51,726 nucleotides of DNA from Candidatus Neomicrothrix sp. UBA2983 (GCA_002346745.1 DEAL01000019.1:77477-129202); one strand, 5' to 3'; positions 1 through 8,487 are shown, counted from the stretch's first letter. Notes: generated by a model from the sequence alone, not told the origin. Made by a program: numbers and translations.

Positions 1-23
1 TTCAAATCTTGCCCCCGCCACCA
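1..23 (+). tRNA. tRNA gene, 3' end only (cut by window edge)
   Basis: The first 23 bases read as a 7-nt T loop (TTCAAAT), the 3' half of the T stem, a 7-nt acceptor 3' strand (CCCCGCC), discriminator A and an encoded CCA. The anticodon lies outside the window, so the isotype cannot be stated. The acceptor would begin GGCGGGG, and a methionine tRNA is possible but unproven. Confidence 0.8.
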
Positions 24-30
24 GGTGAGA

Positions 31-60
31 GGCCCGGAATCCCAACGGTTCCGGGCCTTT
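31..60 (+). terminator. Intrinsic terminator of the tRNA gene
   Basis: A perfect 9-bp stem, GGCCCGGAA pairing with TTCCGGGCC around a 9-nt loop, is followed by TTTCTC. It begins 8 nt after the tRNA CCA end, as expected for a tRNA terminator. Confidence 0.85.
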
Positions 61-80
61 CTCGCATCCGGGCCATGGTT

Positions 81-917
81 TCAGCCCATGCCCCCCATGT
101 CGCCCATCTCGCCACCCATGCCGTCCATCGGCATGTCCATCTTCATGACGGCGTCCGGGTCGAGTCCCGGGGCGACGCTCGGATCCACGAGGATCGCCAC
201 CGCCCACACCAGGGCCACCGCTCCGACCACGCGGGCGAAACGCTCGCCGTGACGCCAGTGCTTCTCGACGGCGATAACCAGCGCCAGGCCCACCATGGCG
301 GCCACGTTCATCGCCCCGAAGGCGACCATCAGCACCATCAGCGCCCAGCAGCAACCGAGGCAGAACAGGCCGTGGTGCGCCCCGGCCCGCAGGTCCCGCA
401 GCGGTCCCCGGAAGCCGAGGTAGTGCATGAGGTGCCCCAGCGGGCTGCGGCAGCGCTCGAGGCAGAGCATCTTGGCGGGCGTCAGCTGGTAGAGCCCCGC
501 TCCGGCGAAGCAGGCCACCGCCACCCCCTGCGCCAGGCCCGGCCGGTCGGCGGCCAGGTCGCCGAACACGTCGGCCACGGCGAAGGCGACCACGCCCGTG
601 GCCGCCCACGCCACGAGGTAGCCGCCGGCGAACGCCGTCAGCCGCGGCGCGCGGTGGTCGGTGATGGCTCGCTCGTAGAGCAGCGCCAGGGGCGCCATCG
701 CCGAAAGCATCATCGCCGCCATCATCAGCGCCCACATGCCGATGAACGACGGGAACGACATCCCCATCGTCCCGGGCATGCCCCACAGGCCCATGTCCAT
801 CCGGACCGCCCAGAGGATCGTCACGACCCAGCAGGCCGCGCCGACGACGTGGATGGCCGCGCGGGAACGTGAGGCGCGGTTCGCCGGCGCTGCCGGCGCG
901 GGAGTCAGGCTTCCCAA
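81..917 (-). CDS. DUF2182 predicted metal-binding integral membrane protein
   Basis: About 278 residues with six or seven hydrophobic segments. The features match DUF2182: an N-terminal Met-rich region (MDMGLWGMPGTMGMS), the MMAAMMLSAMAPL helix, a conserved PAKMLCLERCRSP loop and an FCLGCCWALM helix. The C-terminal tail is an unusual run of Met, Gly and Asp that could bind copper or another soft metal; this is inference. No good ATG lies near the first helix. I chose the TTG at 917, which overlaps the end of the DUF1326 gene by 13 nt, so the start is uncertain. DUF2182 and DUF1326 genes are often neighbours, and translational coupling here fits a joint role. Confidence 0.85.
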   Translation of the reverse strand: MGSLTPAPAAPANRASRSRAAIHVVGAACWVVTILWAVRMDMGLWGMPGTMGMSFPSFIGMWALMMAAMMLSAMAPLALLYERAITDHRAPRLTAFAGGYLVAWAATGVVAFAVADVFGDLAADRPGLAQGVAVACFAGAGLYQLTPAKMLCLERCRSPLGHLMHYLGFRGPLRDLRAGAHHGLFCLGCCWALMVLMVAFGAMNVAAMVGLALVIAVEKHWRHGERFARVVGAVALVWAVAILVDPSVAPGLDPDAVMKMDMPMDGMGGEMGDMGGMG

Positions 918-1507
918 CTGAACGGGTTGGAGAAGCCGCTCAGGCCCTCCCCGCCGAACGAGATGCCCATCAGCGACACCGACGACGTCGACACCGGTGC
1001 CACGCCCATCACCGGGCCGGCCGGGTGGGCGTCGACCCCGTGCAGTTCGACGACGTCGCCGGAGCCGTTCACGTGCGGGCGGCCGGTGAACGAGGTCGAG
1101 TCGCCGATGGTGACGGTGTGTTCGCCGTCGACGGTCGTGATCGAGATCGGGTGCTGCTCGATCCCCATGAAGTTGGCCAGCAGCGGGCCGAGGGCTGCCG
1201 GCGGCCCGCCCAGCGAGCCGCTCACCACGGCGCCGAGGGCCGCGACCTGCGCCTCGTCGGCACCGTCGTCGATGATCAGGCCGACGTTCCAGCCGCCCTC
1301 CGACATGAGGGCCGGGGCGTCGATGATCAGTGCGAACGAGCGACCGGACATGTCGGTGCCCTCGATCTCGCCCGACTCGATGGCGAACGCCAGGTTGGCG
1401 TTGCACCGGTCGGTGGTCGCCGGGTACTGCATCAGCGACCACGTGCACGGACAGGTCGCGGTGCACGAGCAGTTCTCGTAGTACATCCCACTCAGGTTCC
1501 ACGCCAT
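905..1507 (-). CDS. DUF1326 domain-containing protein
   Basis: A 200-residue soluble protein. It begins MAWNLSGMYYENCSCTATCP, the hallmark CSCxxxCPC cysteine cluster of DUF1326, and carries a later VDGEHTVTIGDSTSF segment typical of the family. The ATG at 1507 is preceded by GGGGGAGA, a strong Shine-Dalgarno sequence, and the cysteine motif follows at once, so the longer upstream reading frame was not used. The gene lies directly upstream of and overlaps the DUF2182 gene. The function of DUF1326 is not established. The cysteine cluster suggests metal binding, and the partner membrane protein suggests metal handling at the membrane. Confidence 0.88.
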   Translation of the reverse strand: MAWNLSGMYYENCSCTATCPCTWSLMQYPATTDRCNANLAFAIESGEIEGTDMSGRSFALIIDAPALMSEGGWNVGLIIDDGADEAQVAALGAVVSGSLGGPPAALGPLLANFMGIEQHPISITTVDGEHTVTIGDSTSFTGRPHVNGSGDVVELHGVDAHPAGPVMGVAPVSTSSVSLMGISFGGEGLSGFSNPFSWEA

Positions 1508-1629
1508 GGTCGATCTCCCCCTGTCGTCCGGCGGTTGGTGCCTTGGAGTCTCGCGCACAACCGTGTGCTCGTCCATGAGACCGGCGACCCGACCAAGTGG
1601 GAGGAGGCTCGTCTACTCCCCACTCGGGG

Positions 1630-2439
1630 TTACACCGGGAGGTGGGGGAACCAGTCCTCCCGGAGGCGCTGGCCGTCGACCATGCCGTGGCCGTCGAACG
1701 GCGGCGAGGTCCGGCCGGACCGCTGCACGTAGCGGGCGTCGTCACCGACCACCCGCAGCGAGAACGCCCGGCGCAGGCCCGCCGTCCCCCGGGCACCGTG
1801 CACGACATTGAAGTGGAAGGCCACGGCATCGCCCGGTTCGACCGCCCACTCGAGCACCTCGAACCCGTCGTCGTCGGCGTCCGGGTCGGGTATCGGCCGG
1901 TAGCCGCCGTCCTCGGCGTCGGCGTCGGCGTCGTAGAACCCCTCGCCGGTCGCCCACACCACCGGATGGACCGCCGCGTCCCAGCGGTGAGAGCCCTTGA
2001 CGATCCGCAGCGTCGACTCGACCGGCACCGGGTCCAGGGGAACCCAGAAGCTGACCGTCTGCGGTCCCTCGACGAAGTAGTAGGGGGCGTCACTGTGCCA
2101 CGGCGTGTGCCGGGGAGCCCCCGCCTCCTTCACCAGCACGTGGTCGTGGAACAACTGCACCGTGTCGGAACCCATCAGGGTCGCCGCCAGCCTCCCTACC
2201 CCCGACTCGAAGGCGAAGCGCTCGAACTCGGGGATCCGGTCCCAGTTGCAGTAGTCGTCCCAGAACCGCCCGGGGTCGCCGGCCGTGCCGTTGTCGTTCA
2301 AGAACCGGCTGGGCTCGGCCTCGTTGCGGGCCACGCCGTCGGCCAGGATGTCCACCCAGTCGGTGAACACGCCCCGCAGGCACACGGCGCCATCGTCGGC
2401 GAACGCCGCCACCGCCTCCTCGTCGACCAGTGCCTCCAC
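1630..2439 (-). CDS. Phytanoyl-CoA dioxygenase (PhyH) family protein
   Basis: A 269-residue non-haem Fe(II)/2-oxoglutarate oxygenase. The iron triad is visible: H115 and D117 in TPWHSDAPYY, and H214 in VVHGARGT. R224 of GLRRAFSLR is in place to bind 2-oxoglutarate. Length is normal for the family. The start is a GTG at 2439. No Shine-Dalgarno precedes it, but TAGGCT stands 6 nt upstream, so the mRNA is probably leaderless and the gene has its own promoter although it follows the monooxygenase gene by only 31 nt. The substrate is unknown; PhyH relatives hydroxylate fatty acyl-CoAs, quaternary amines and other small molecules. Confidence 0.88.
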   Translation of the reverse strand: MEALVDEEAVAAFADDGAVCLRGVFTDWVDILADGVARNEAEPSRFLNDNGTAGDPGRFWDDYCNWDRIPEFERFAFESGVGRLAATLMGSDTVQLFHDHVLVKEAGAPRHTPWHSDAPYYFVEGPQTVSFWVPLDPVPVESTLRIVKGSHRWDAAVHPVVWATGEGFYDADADAEDGGYRPIPDPDADDDGFEVLEWAVEPGDAVAFHFNVVHGARGTAGLRRAFSLRVVGDDARYVQRSGRTSPPFDGHGMVDGQRLREDWFPHLPV

Positions 2440-2445
2440 GCCGGG

Positions 2446-2451
2446 AGCCTA
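2446..2451 (-). promoter_or_regulatory. Putative -10 element, leaderless start of the PhyH gene
   Basis: TAGGCT (a TAnnnT hexamer) lies exactly 6 nt before the GTG start, with no Shine-Dalgarno between them. Confidence 0.55.
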
Positions 2452-2470
2452 CGGGCGGCGCACCGGCTGG

Positions 2471-3946
2471 TCAGTCGTAGACGAGGGCGCCGTCGTCGAG
2501 GTCGGCGTCGGGGATGTCGTCCCTGTCCGCCCAGTAGTCCTGGGTGTGGCGCCACGGCTGGTTCGCCCCCTGGCGGGGGAGCAGGTGCATCGAGCGCATC
2601 AGGTAGCCGGGGTTGAAGTCCTCGGGATCGACCCACGGCAACAGGTCCATGTCGGCGTCCTCGGGCCGCAGGGCCGGCGTGACGACCGTGGCGCCCCGCT
2701 CGTCCATGTGGTGGAGCAGCCGGCAGACGAAGTCCGCGATCAGGTCGGCCCGCAACGTCCAGCTGGCCCGGAAGTAGCCGAACACCCACGCCATGTTCGG
2801 GATGCCGGTGAACATCATCCCCCGGTAGCCGACTGTCGAGGCGAAGTCGAGCGGCTCGCCGTCGATCGTGAACGGGATGTCGCCCAGCACGCTCAGGTCG
2901 AAGCCGGTGGCGGTCACGACGATGTCGGCGTCGAGGTAGTCGCCCGACGCCAGGGCGATCCCGGTCTCGGTGAACGACTCGATCTCGTCGGTCACCACTG
3001 AGGCGTCGCCGTCGGCGATCGCGTGGAACAGGTCGCCGTTGGGGATCAGCGCCAGGCGCTGCCGCCACGGCCGGTACGACGGCGTGAAGTGCGGGCTCAG
3101 CTCGTAGTCCTCGCCGAGGACCTCCCGGATGCCGTTGAAGAGCTCCTCCCGGACGAGGTCGGGGAAGTGCTTCGAGGCCTGGACGATCTGTTCCTGGTCG
3201 TGGAGGATCTTGCGGCGCACGATCTCGTGGATCCACTCCTCGGGGACGTCGAGCTCGCGGAGGGTGTCGGCCAACTCGTGGCTGTTCGGGCGGGCGTAGA
3301 AGTAGGTCGGCGACCGCTGCAGCATCGTGACGTGTCCGCAGTCGGCGGCCATGGCGGGGATGAGCGTGGCGGCCGTGGCGCCGGAGCCGATGACCACCAC
3401 CTGCCTGCCGGCGTAGTCGAGGTCGTCGGGCCAGGTCTGGGGGTGGACGATCTCGCCGCCGAACCGGTCCATCCCGTCCCATTCTGGGGTGTAGCCCTCG
3501 GCGTGGCGGTAGTACCCCTGGCACATCCAGAGGAAGTTCCCGGTGAACCGGAGTTCCTCGCCGGTATCGCCGCGGGTGACCTCGAGTGTCCAGCGCCGCT
3601 CCTCGCTGGACCAGGTGGCCGACGTGATCGAGTGCCGGTAGCGGATGTGGCGGTCGAGGTCGTTCTCGTCGATGACCTCGCCCATGTAGGCGAGGATCTC
3701 CTCGGCGGTGGCGATCGGTGGGCCGGTCCAGGGCTTGAACCGGTACCCGAAGGTGTAGAGGTCGCTGTCTGAGCGGATGCCCGGGAACGTGTGCGTGCGC
3801 CACGTGCCACCGAAGGCCTCCATGGCCTCGAGCACGACGAACGAGGTGTCCGGGCGTTGGTCCCGCAGGTGGTACGCGCCCCCGATGCCGGAGATGCCGG
3901 CGCCGATGATCAGGACGTCGAAGTGTTCCGCCTCGGGCGCTGCCAC
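2471..3946 (-). CDS. Flavin-containing Baeyer-Villiger-type monooxygenase
   Basis: 491 residues. Two Rossmann motifs are seen: GAGISG at 15-20 for FAD and GSGATA at 187-192 for NADPH. Between them the type I Baeyer-Villiger fingerprint FxGxxxHxxxWP is complete as FGGEIVHPQTWP (162-173). Such enzymes insert oxygen into ketones, or oxidise sulfur or nitrogen atoms, using NADPH and O2. The GTG start at 3946 lacks a Shine-Dalgarno but has GACGAT 6 nt upstream. The gene is divergent from the MFS transporter, 83 nt away, and upstream of the PhyH gene on the same strand. The substrate cannot be read from sequence. Confidence 0.9.
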   Translation of the reverse strand: MAAPEAEHFDVLIIGAGISGIGGAYHLRDQRPDTSFVVLEAMEAFGGTWRTHTFPGIRSDSDLYTFGYRFKPWTGPPIATAEEILAYMGEVIDENDLDRHIRYRHSITSATWSSEERRWTLEVTRGDTGEELRFTGNFLWMCQGYYRHAEGYTPEWDGMDRFGGEIVHPQTWPDDLDYAGRQVVVIGSGATAATLIPAMAADCGHVTMLQRSPTYFYARPNSHELADTLRELDVPEEWIHEIVRRKILHDQEQIVQASKHFPDLVREELFNGIREVLGEDYELSPHFTPSYRPWRQRLALIPNGDLFHAIADGDASVVTDEIESFTETGIALASGDYLDADIVVTATGFDLSVLGDIPFTIDGEPLDFASTVGYRGMMFTGIPNMAWVFGYFRASWTLRADLIADFVCRLLHHMDERGATVVTPALRPEDADMDLLPWVDPEDFNPGYLMRSMHLLPRQGANQPWRHTQDYWADRDDIPDADLDDGALVYD

Positions 3947-3952
3947 GGGAGA

Positions 3953-3958
3953 ATCGTC
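3953..3958 (-). promoter_or_regulatory. Putative -10 element, leaderless start of the monooxygenase
   Basis: GACGAT lies 6 nt before the GTG start at 3946. It fits the nAnnnT pattern seen before other lead genes in this window. Confidence 0.4.
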
Positions 3959-4017
3959 ACGCGTCGTCGCTTGCGATGCCCAGTCCGCCGATGGCCCGGT
4001 CGTTCGACCAGCGGTGC

Positions 4018-4023
4018 GAGGAT
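4018..4023 (+). promoter_or_regulatory. Putative -10 element, leaderless start of the MFS gene
   Basis: GAGGAT ends exactly 6 nt before the ATG at 4030. It could be mistaken for a Shine-Dalgarno, but the same GAGGAT hexamer recurs 6-7 nt before two other lead genes at 18391 and 20200. Confidence 0.45.
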
Positions 4024-4029
4024 GCGTCG

Positions 4030-5271
4030 ATGTCCGACCCGCCAGTCGTCAGGATTCCCGGTCGGGTCCGTGCCCTGCTCGTGGCCTACTTCCTGACGGC
4101 GTTCGTCGTGATCGGACAGGTCACGATCCTCGGCAAGCAGGTCTACGACATGACCGGGCGGGAACTCGACCTCGGCCTGCTCGGCCTCGCTGAGTTCCTG
4201 CCGGTGGCGTTCCTGGTCCCGCTGGCCGGGACGTTCGCCGACCGCTTCGACCGCCGTCGGGTGTTCGGCGTGGCGATGGTGGCCGAGGCGGTCGGATCGC
4301 TGCTCCTCTTCGCCTATGTCGACTCGGAGCCCACGTCGGTGCTGCCGATCTTCCTCGTGGCCGGCCTGGTCGGCGCGGCCCGTGCGTTCGCCTCGCCGGC
4401 CGGTCGGGCGCTGCTGATCGACCTGTCGCCCATCGAGGTGGTCGGCCGCGTGGTGGCCCTCGAGTCGGTCGCCTTCCAGGCGGGGATCATCGCCGGGCCC
4501 GTGGTGTTCGGGTTCCTGTTCGTCGTCGACGAGGCCCTGCCGTACCTGGCGGGCGCTGGGGCACTGCTGCTGGCGTTCGGCATCGTCGCCCTGGCGCCGG
4601 CGTCCGGCGTGCGCCGACTGGACGTCCCGGCGACGGGACGAGCGTTCCACGAGGCGCTCGAGGGGCTGCGGTTCATCCGGCGCAGCCCGATCCTGCTCGG
4701 CGCCATGGGGCTCGACCTGTTCGCCGTCCTGTTCGGTGGCGCCGTCGCCCTGCTGCCGGCCATCGCCGAGGACCGCCTCGGCGTCGGGGCAGTCGGGCTG
4801 GGTTGGCTACGCGCGGCGGTCGGGATCGGCGCCGGCGTCGTCGCGGTCACCCTGTCGATCCGGCCCCTGAAGCGTCGCCTGGGCCGCACGCTGCTGTCGG
4901 TGGTCGGCGTGTTCGGCCTGGGGACGATCGTGCTCGGGTTCAGCCGCAGCTATGCCCTGGCCTTCGTCGCCCTGCTGGTGCTCGCCGGCGCCGACGCCGT
5001 CTCGATGCTCATCCGCCTCACCCTCGTCCCCCTGGCGACGCCGGAGGAGATGCGGGGCCGGGTACTGGCCGTCGAGAACGTGTTCACCGGTGCCTCCAAC
5101 GAGTTGGGTGCGGCCGAGTCGGGCGCGACCGCGGCGCTGATGGGGCTCGTTGGCGCCGTCGTCTTCGGCGGTGCGTGCACCCTGGTCGTGGTGGCGCTGT
5201 GGTGGCGCCTGTTCCCCGCCCTGCGCGACCTCGACACCTTCGAGGAGGTGCTGCCGGCGGCCCGGGAGTGA
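4030..5271 (+). CDS. MFS transporter, EntS-like
   Basis: 413 residues with 10-12 hydrophobic segments. Motif A of the major facilitator superfamily is clear in the loop after the second segment (GTFADRFDRRRVF). The arrangement resembles the EntS/MFS_3 drug and siderophore exporter group, so export of a small molecule is likely. I chose the ATG at 4030 because the hydrophobic domain follows directly and a -10-like hexamer lies 6 nt upstream. The upstream ATGs in the same frame fall in the divergent promoter region. Its stop overlaps a possible small ORF by a GTGA junction. Confidence 0.88.
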   Translation: MSDPPVVRIPGRVRALLVAYFLTAFVVIGQVTILGKQVYDMTGRELDLGLLGLAEFLPVAFLVPLAGTFADRFDRRRVFGVAMVAEAVGSLLLFAYVDSEPTSVLPIFLVAGLVGAARAFASPAGRALLIDLSPIEVVGRVVALESVAFQAGIIAGPVVFGFLFVVDEALPYLAGAGALLLAFGIVALAPASGVRRLDVPATGRAFHEALEGLRFIRRSPILLGAMGLDLFAVLFGGAVALLPAIAEDRLGVGAVGLGWLRAAVGIGAGVVAVTLSIRPLKRRLGRTLLSVVGVFGLGTIVLGFSRSYALAFVALLVLAGADAVSMLIRLTLVPLATPEEMRGRVLAVENVFTGASNELGAAESGATAALMGLVGAVVFGGACTLVVVALWWRLFPALRDLDTFEEVLPAARE

Positions 5272-5453
5272 GCGCCGCCGGCGTCGGGATCGTCTCCAAC
5301 GTCGCCCTCACCAACGCCGGGACCGGCGCCGACGTCCCCGAGTTCGTGCTCCCCGGTCGGGTCATGAAGCGGTGCCTCCTCCCCGTCCTGTTCGGCCGCG
5401 TCTTCGTCGTCGCCCTCGCCGGCGAACTCCTCGCCCGGGCCGTCGACGCCTGA
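5268..5453 (+). CDS. Possible small protein of unknown function
   Basis: A 61-codon frame starts at a GTG overlapping the MFS stop codon (GTGA). The product has a hydrophobic stretch (LLPVLFGRVFVVALAGELLA) after an Arg/Lys patch and could be a small membrane-associated protein. I do not recognise it. Coupling to the MFS gene supports translation, but high-GC DNA produces such frames by chance, and a degraded gene tail is an equal alternative. Confidence 0.3.
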   Translation: MSAAGVGIVSNVALTNAGTGADVPEFVLPGRVMKRCLLPVLFGRVFVVALAGELLARAVDA

Positions 5454-5484
5454 CCGCGGTTTCGACGCCGGACGCCGACTGCCG

Positions 5485-5490
5485 TAGCGT
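5485..5490 (+). promoter_or_regulatory. Putative -10 element for the sulfatase operon
   Basis: TAGCGT lies about 26 nt upstream of the GTG start at 5516, with a GAGGAG Shine-Dalgarno between them. The upstream TTCGAC at 18-nt spacing is only a weak -35 candidate. Confidence 0.35.
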
Positions 5491-5515
5491 CACCAGCGAC
5501 CCCGAGGAGCATCCG

Positions 5516-7099
5516 GTGACCGAACCCGCCAGCCGCCCGAGCAACGTCTGCGTCGTCCTGCTGGACTCGCTCAACCGGCACCTGATCGGCGCCTACGGCG
5601 GCACCGAGTTCGCCACCCCCAACCTGGACCGCTTTGCCGCCGACCACGCCACCCGGTTCACCCGCCACGTCACCGGGTCCCTGCCGTGCATGCCGGCCCG
5701 CCACGACATCCTCGTCGGTGCCCTCGACTTCCTCTGGAAGCCATGGGGGTCGATCGAGGCCTGGGAGCAGCCCGTCACCCGGGTGCTCCGCGAGGCCGAC
5801 GTGACCACCATGCTCGTCACCGACCACCCGCACCTCTTCGAAGCCGGCGGCGAGAACTACCACACCGACTTCAGCGGCTGGGACTATGTGCGGGGCCACG
5901 AGGGCGACCCCTGGCGTACCCACCCCGACCCCACCTGGGTCGGCGCCCCCGCCATGCCGGCCCGCACCGGCGGCTGGTGGTGGAAGCAGCTCACTGGCGC
6001 CGACCGGGTCGACCGCGGCTACGACCGCTCCCGCACCTTCTTCCGGGAGGAGGCCGACTACCCGGGGCCCCGGACCATGACCGAGGCCGCCCGCTTCCTC
6101 CGCGAGGCCACCCCCCACCACGACCGCTGGTTCCTGTTCGTCGACGAGTTCGACCCCCACGAGCCCTTCGACACCCCGGCGCCCTGGGCCGGCCGGTACG
6201 AGGACGAGCCCTGGGACGACGAGTGGATCATCTGGCCGCCCTACGCCGACGGCGCCATCAGCCGTGGCCAGCTCACCGAGCGCGAGGGCCGCCACATACG
6301 CGCCAACTACGGGTCGAAGCTCTCCATGATCGACCACTGGTTCGGCCGCGTCCTTGATGCCTTCGACAAGGGCGGCCTCTGGGACGACACCGCCCTCGTG
6401 GTCTGCACCGACCACGGCCACTACCTCGGCGACGAACGCGACGGCCGCGACATCTGGGGCAAGCCCAACGTCCCGCAGTTCGAGCCGCTCGGCCACATCC
6501 CGCTCCTCGTGGCCTGGCCGGGCCGGCCCGGCGGCGGCACCTGCGACGCGCTCACCACCAACGTCGACCTGTTCGCCACCCTCACCGACGTGTTCGGCGT
6601 CGACGTCGACCACCGCACCCACGGCCGGTCGCTGGCGCCGCTGCTCACCGGCGAGGCCGACCGCATCCGGGACTGGGCGCTCGGCGGCATGTACGGCCGA
6701 TGGGTCCAGGTCACCGACGGGACCACCAAGTACGCCCGTTCGTCGGTCGACGACAACTTCCCGCTGTCGATGTGGTCCAACCGCTGGTCGACCATGCCGC
6801 TCCACATCGCCGGCTTCAACGAGCTGCCCGCCCCCGACGACCGGGCCTGGCTGGACCACATGCCCGGCAGCGCCGTCCCGGTCATCCGCCAGCCCTTCCA
6901 GCCGGGCGACATGCTCCCGTACTGGGTGGCCGGCGCCAGCAGCGACCGGCACCATCTCTACGACCTCGACCTCGACCCCGACGAGCAGGAGAACCGGGTC
7001 GGGGAGTCGCTCGAGGCCGACCTGCTCGACCTGCTCCGTACCGCACTCCTCGAGGTCGAGGCCCCCGACGAGCAGTTCCAACGACTGGGAATCGCATGA
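5516..7099 (+). CDS. Sulfatase (formylglycine-dependent arylsulfatase superfamily)
   Basis: 527 residues. The formylglycine signature CxPxR is present as C58-M-P-A-R after SLP, so Cys58 should be converted to formylglycine by an FGE-type enzyme, which is not encoded here. Metal-site sequences are seen at LLDSLNRH near the N-terminus and in CTDHGHYLGDE. The GTG at 5516 is preceded by GAGGAG at the right spacing, and nothing upstream is sulfatase-like. No signal peptide is seen, so it is probably cytoplasmic. The stop overlaps the ATG of the TauD gene by 4 nt (ATGA), which argues that the two act on the same compound or its products. The substrate, a sulfate ester or possibly a phosphonate monoester, is unknown. 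Confidence 0.9.
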   Translation: MTEPASRPSNVCVVLLDSLNRHLIGAYGGTEFATPNLDRFAADHATRFTRHVTGSLPCMPARHDILVGALDFLWKPWGSIEAWEQPVTRVLREADVTTMLVTDHPHLFEAGGENYHTDFSGWDYVRGHEGDPWRTHPDPTWVGAPAMPARTGGWWWKQLTGADRVDRGYDRSRTFFREEADYPGPRTMTEAARFLREATPHHDRWFLFVDEFDPHEPFDTPAPWAGRYEDEPWDDEWIIWPPYADGAISRGQLTEREGRHIRANYGSKLSMIDHWFGRVLDAFDKGGLWDDTALVVCTDHGHYLGDERDGRDIWGKPNVPQFEPLGHIPLLVAWPGRPGGGTCDALTTNVDLFATLTDVFGVDVDHRTHGRSLAPLLTGEADRIRDWALGGMYGRWVQVTDGTTKYARSSVDDNFPLSMWSNRWSTMPLHIAGFNELPAPDDRAWLDHMPGSAVPVIRQPFQPGDMLPYWVAGASSDRHHLYDLDLDPDEQENRVGESLEADLLDLLRTALLEVEAPDEQFQRLGIA

Positions 7100-7923
7100 G
7101 CGCCGCGCTCGAGATCCGTCCGCTCACCGCCACGCTCGGCGCCGAGGTCGTCGGCGTCGACCTGGCCGACGTCGACGGCTCCACGCTGGACGCCATCCGG
7201 CAGGCGTGGCTCGACCACAAGGTGCTCGTGCTGCGCGACCAGCACATCACCCGCGAGGAGCACATCGCCTTCGGACGCCGCTTCGGCGACCTCGAGATCC
7301 ACCCGTTCGCCACCGGCACCCTCGGTGACAGCGGCCACGACGAGATCGTCCAGATCACCTCGAAGCCCGAGCGCCTGGTCGCCGCAAACACCTGGCATTC
7401 GGACGTGACGTGGCGGGAGGAGCCGTCCATGGGTTCGATCCTGCGCGGGGTCGTGATCCCGCCCGCCGGGGGCGACACCTGCTTCGCCGACACGGCGGCC
7501 GCCTACGAGCGCCTGCCCGACGACTGGAAGGACCGGGTGGACGACAAGGTCGCCGTCCACGACTTCGTCAAGACCTTCGGCAGGGGCGTGCCACCCGAGA
7601 AGATGGAGGAGATGCGGGCCACCTACCCGCCGGCCCGCCACCCGGTCATCCGAACCCACCCCGATACCGGCGCCCGGGGCATCTACACCAACCGCCAGTT
7701 CACCTCGCACGTCGAGGGCGTCGACGACGAGGAGAGCGAGGTGATCATCAACCGGCTGGAGCGGGCGATCCTCGACCCGAGCGTCCAGTGCCGCGTCCGC
7801 TGGCAGGTCGACACGTTCGTGATGTGGGACAACCGGGCGGTCCAGCACTTCGCCACCGACGACTTCTGGCCCGAGACCCGCACCGTCGAGCGCGTCACGG
7901 TCGTCGGCGACCGCCCCTACTGA
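7096..7923 (+). CDS. TauD/TfdA family Fe(II)/2-oxoglutarate dioxygenase
   Basis: 275 residues, the family's usual length. The iron ligands are H101 and D103 (WHSDVTW) and H251 (AVQHFATDD); R266 is placed to bind 2-oxoglutarate. TauD-family enzymes hydroxylate next to a sulfonate or sulfate group and release sulfite or sulfate plus an aldehyde, though other relatives act on phenoxyacids or amino acids. ATGA coupling to the sulfatase suggests attack on organosulfur compounds. Calling it taurine dioxygenase would go beyond the evidence; no taurine ABC transporter genes are present. Confidence 0.9.
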   Translation: MSAALEIRPLTATLGAEVVGVDLADVDGSTLDAIRQAWLDHKVLVLRDQHITREEHIAFGRRFGDLEIHPFATGTLGDSGHDEIVQITSKPERLVAANTWHSDVTWREEPSMGSILRGVVIPPAGGDTCFADTAAAYERLPDDWKDRVDDKVAVHDFVKTFGRGVPPEKMEEMRATYPPARHPVIRTHPDTGARGIYTNRQFTSHVEGVDDEESEVIINRLERAILDPSVQCRVRWQVDTFVMWDNRAVQHFATDDFWPETRTVERVTVVGDRPY

Positions 7924-7967
7924 ATCGTCGGGCGCAGGCCTGTTCGAGTTCGTGACACGAGGCCCGT

Positions 7968-7984
7968 CCCCATGCCACCTGGGG
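7968..7984. terminator. Weak hairpin between convergent genes
   Basis: CCCCA and TGGGG pair around a 7-nt loop between the stops of the TauD and carbonic anhydrase genes. There is no T tract, so this is a weak call. Confidence 0.3.
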
Positions 7985-8004
7985 AGGGGGTGACGAGTCG
8001 AGGG

Positions 8005-8481
8005 TCAGGTGTCGACGACCTCGGCGACCGCGCCCGTGTCGATGTCGAGCACGAAGCCGACCACCTCGTCGAACACCCCTAGGTACGGGGTGTCCCGGAT
8101 GCGTTGCAGGTCGGAACGGAGGGCCTCGACGTGGTCGTCGATGACGAAGAACTCGATGCCCGCCCCGGTGACCTCCTCGAGTTCGGTGTTGGACACCCCG
8201 GCGAGGCCGCACCGCGTGTGCTGCATGACGACGACCGAGGTGGTGCCGAGTGCGTGGCTGGAGAGCGCCAGGCTGCGCAGCACGTCGTCGGTGACCCGGC
8301 CGCCGGCGTTGCGGATCACGTGGGCGTCGCCCAGTTCGAGGCCGAGGGCGGCGAACACGTCGATGCGGGCGTCCATGCACGTCACGATGGCGATCCGGCG
8401 ACGTGGTCGCGGACCGTCAAAGCCGTGGTGGTCATCGACGTAGGCGCGGTTGGCGTCGAGCAGGCGCCGGATTTCGGGCAT
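8005..8481 (-). CDS. Beta-class carbonic anhydrase
   Basis: 158 residues, a compact beta-carbonic anhydrase. The zinc ligands are C35 (TCMDARID), H88 and C91 (QHTRCG), and the catalytic dyad is D37 and R39. The family reversibly hydrates CO2 to bicarbonate in the cytoplasm. The short form, with a late acidic tail, matches the small actinobacterial clade. The ATG at 8481 has no Shine-Dalgarno; TAGAGT stands 6 nt upstream. It faces the TauD gene and is separated by 35 nt from the end of the next operon, so it is probably an independent housekeeping gene. Confidence 0.93.
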   Translation of the reverse strand: MPEIRRLLDANRAYVDDHHGFDGPRPRRRIAIVTCMDARIDVFAALGLELGDAHVIRNAGGRVTDDVLRSLALSSHALGTTSVVVMQHTRCGLAGVSNTELEEVTGAGIEFFVIDDHVEALRSDLQRIRDTPYLGVFDEVVGFVLDIDTGAVAEVVDT

Positions 8482-8487
8482 CCCCAG

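Noticed and set aside
7096..7923. Calling the dioxygenase taurine dioxygenase (tauD)
   Set aside because: The iron triad defines the superfamily only. No taurine transporter or regulator is present, and the coupled gene is a sulfatase.
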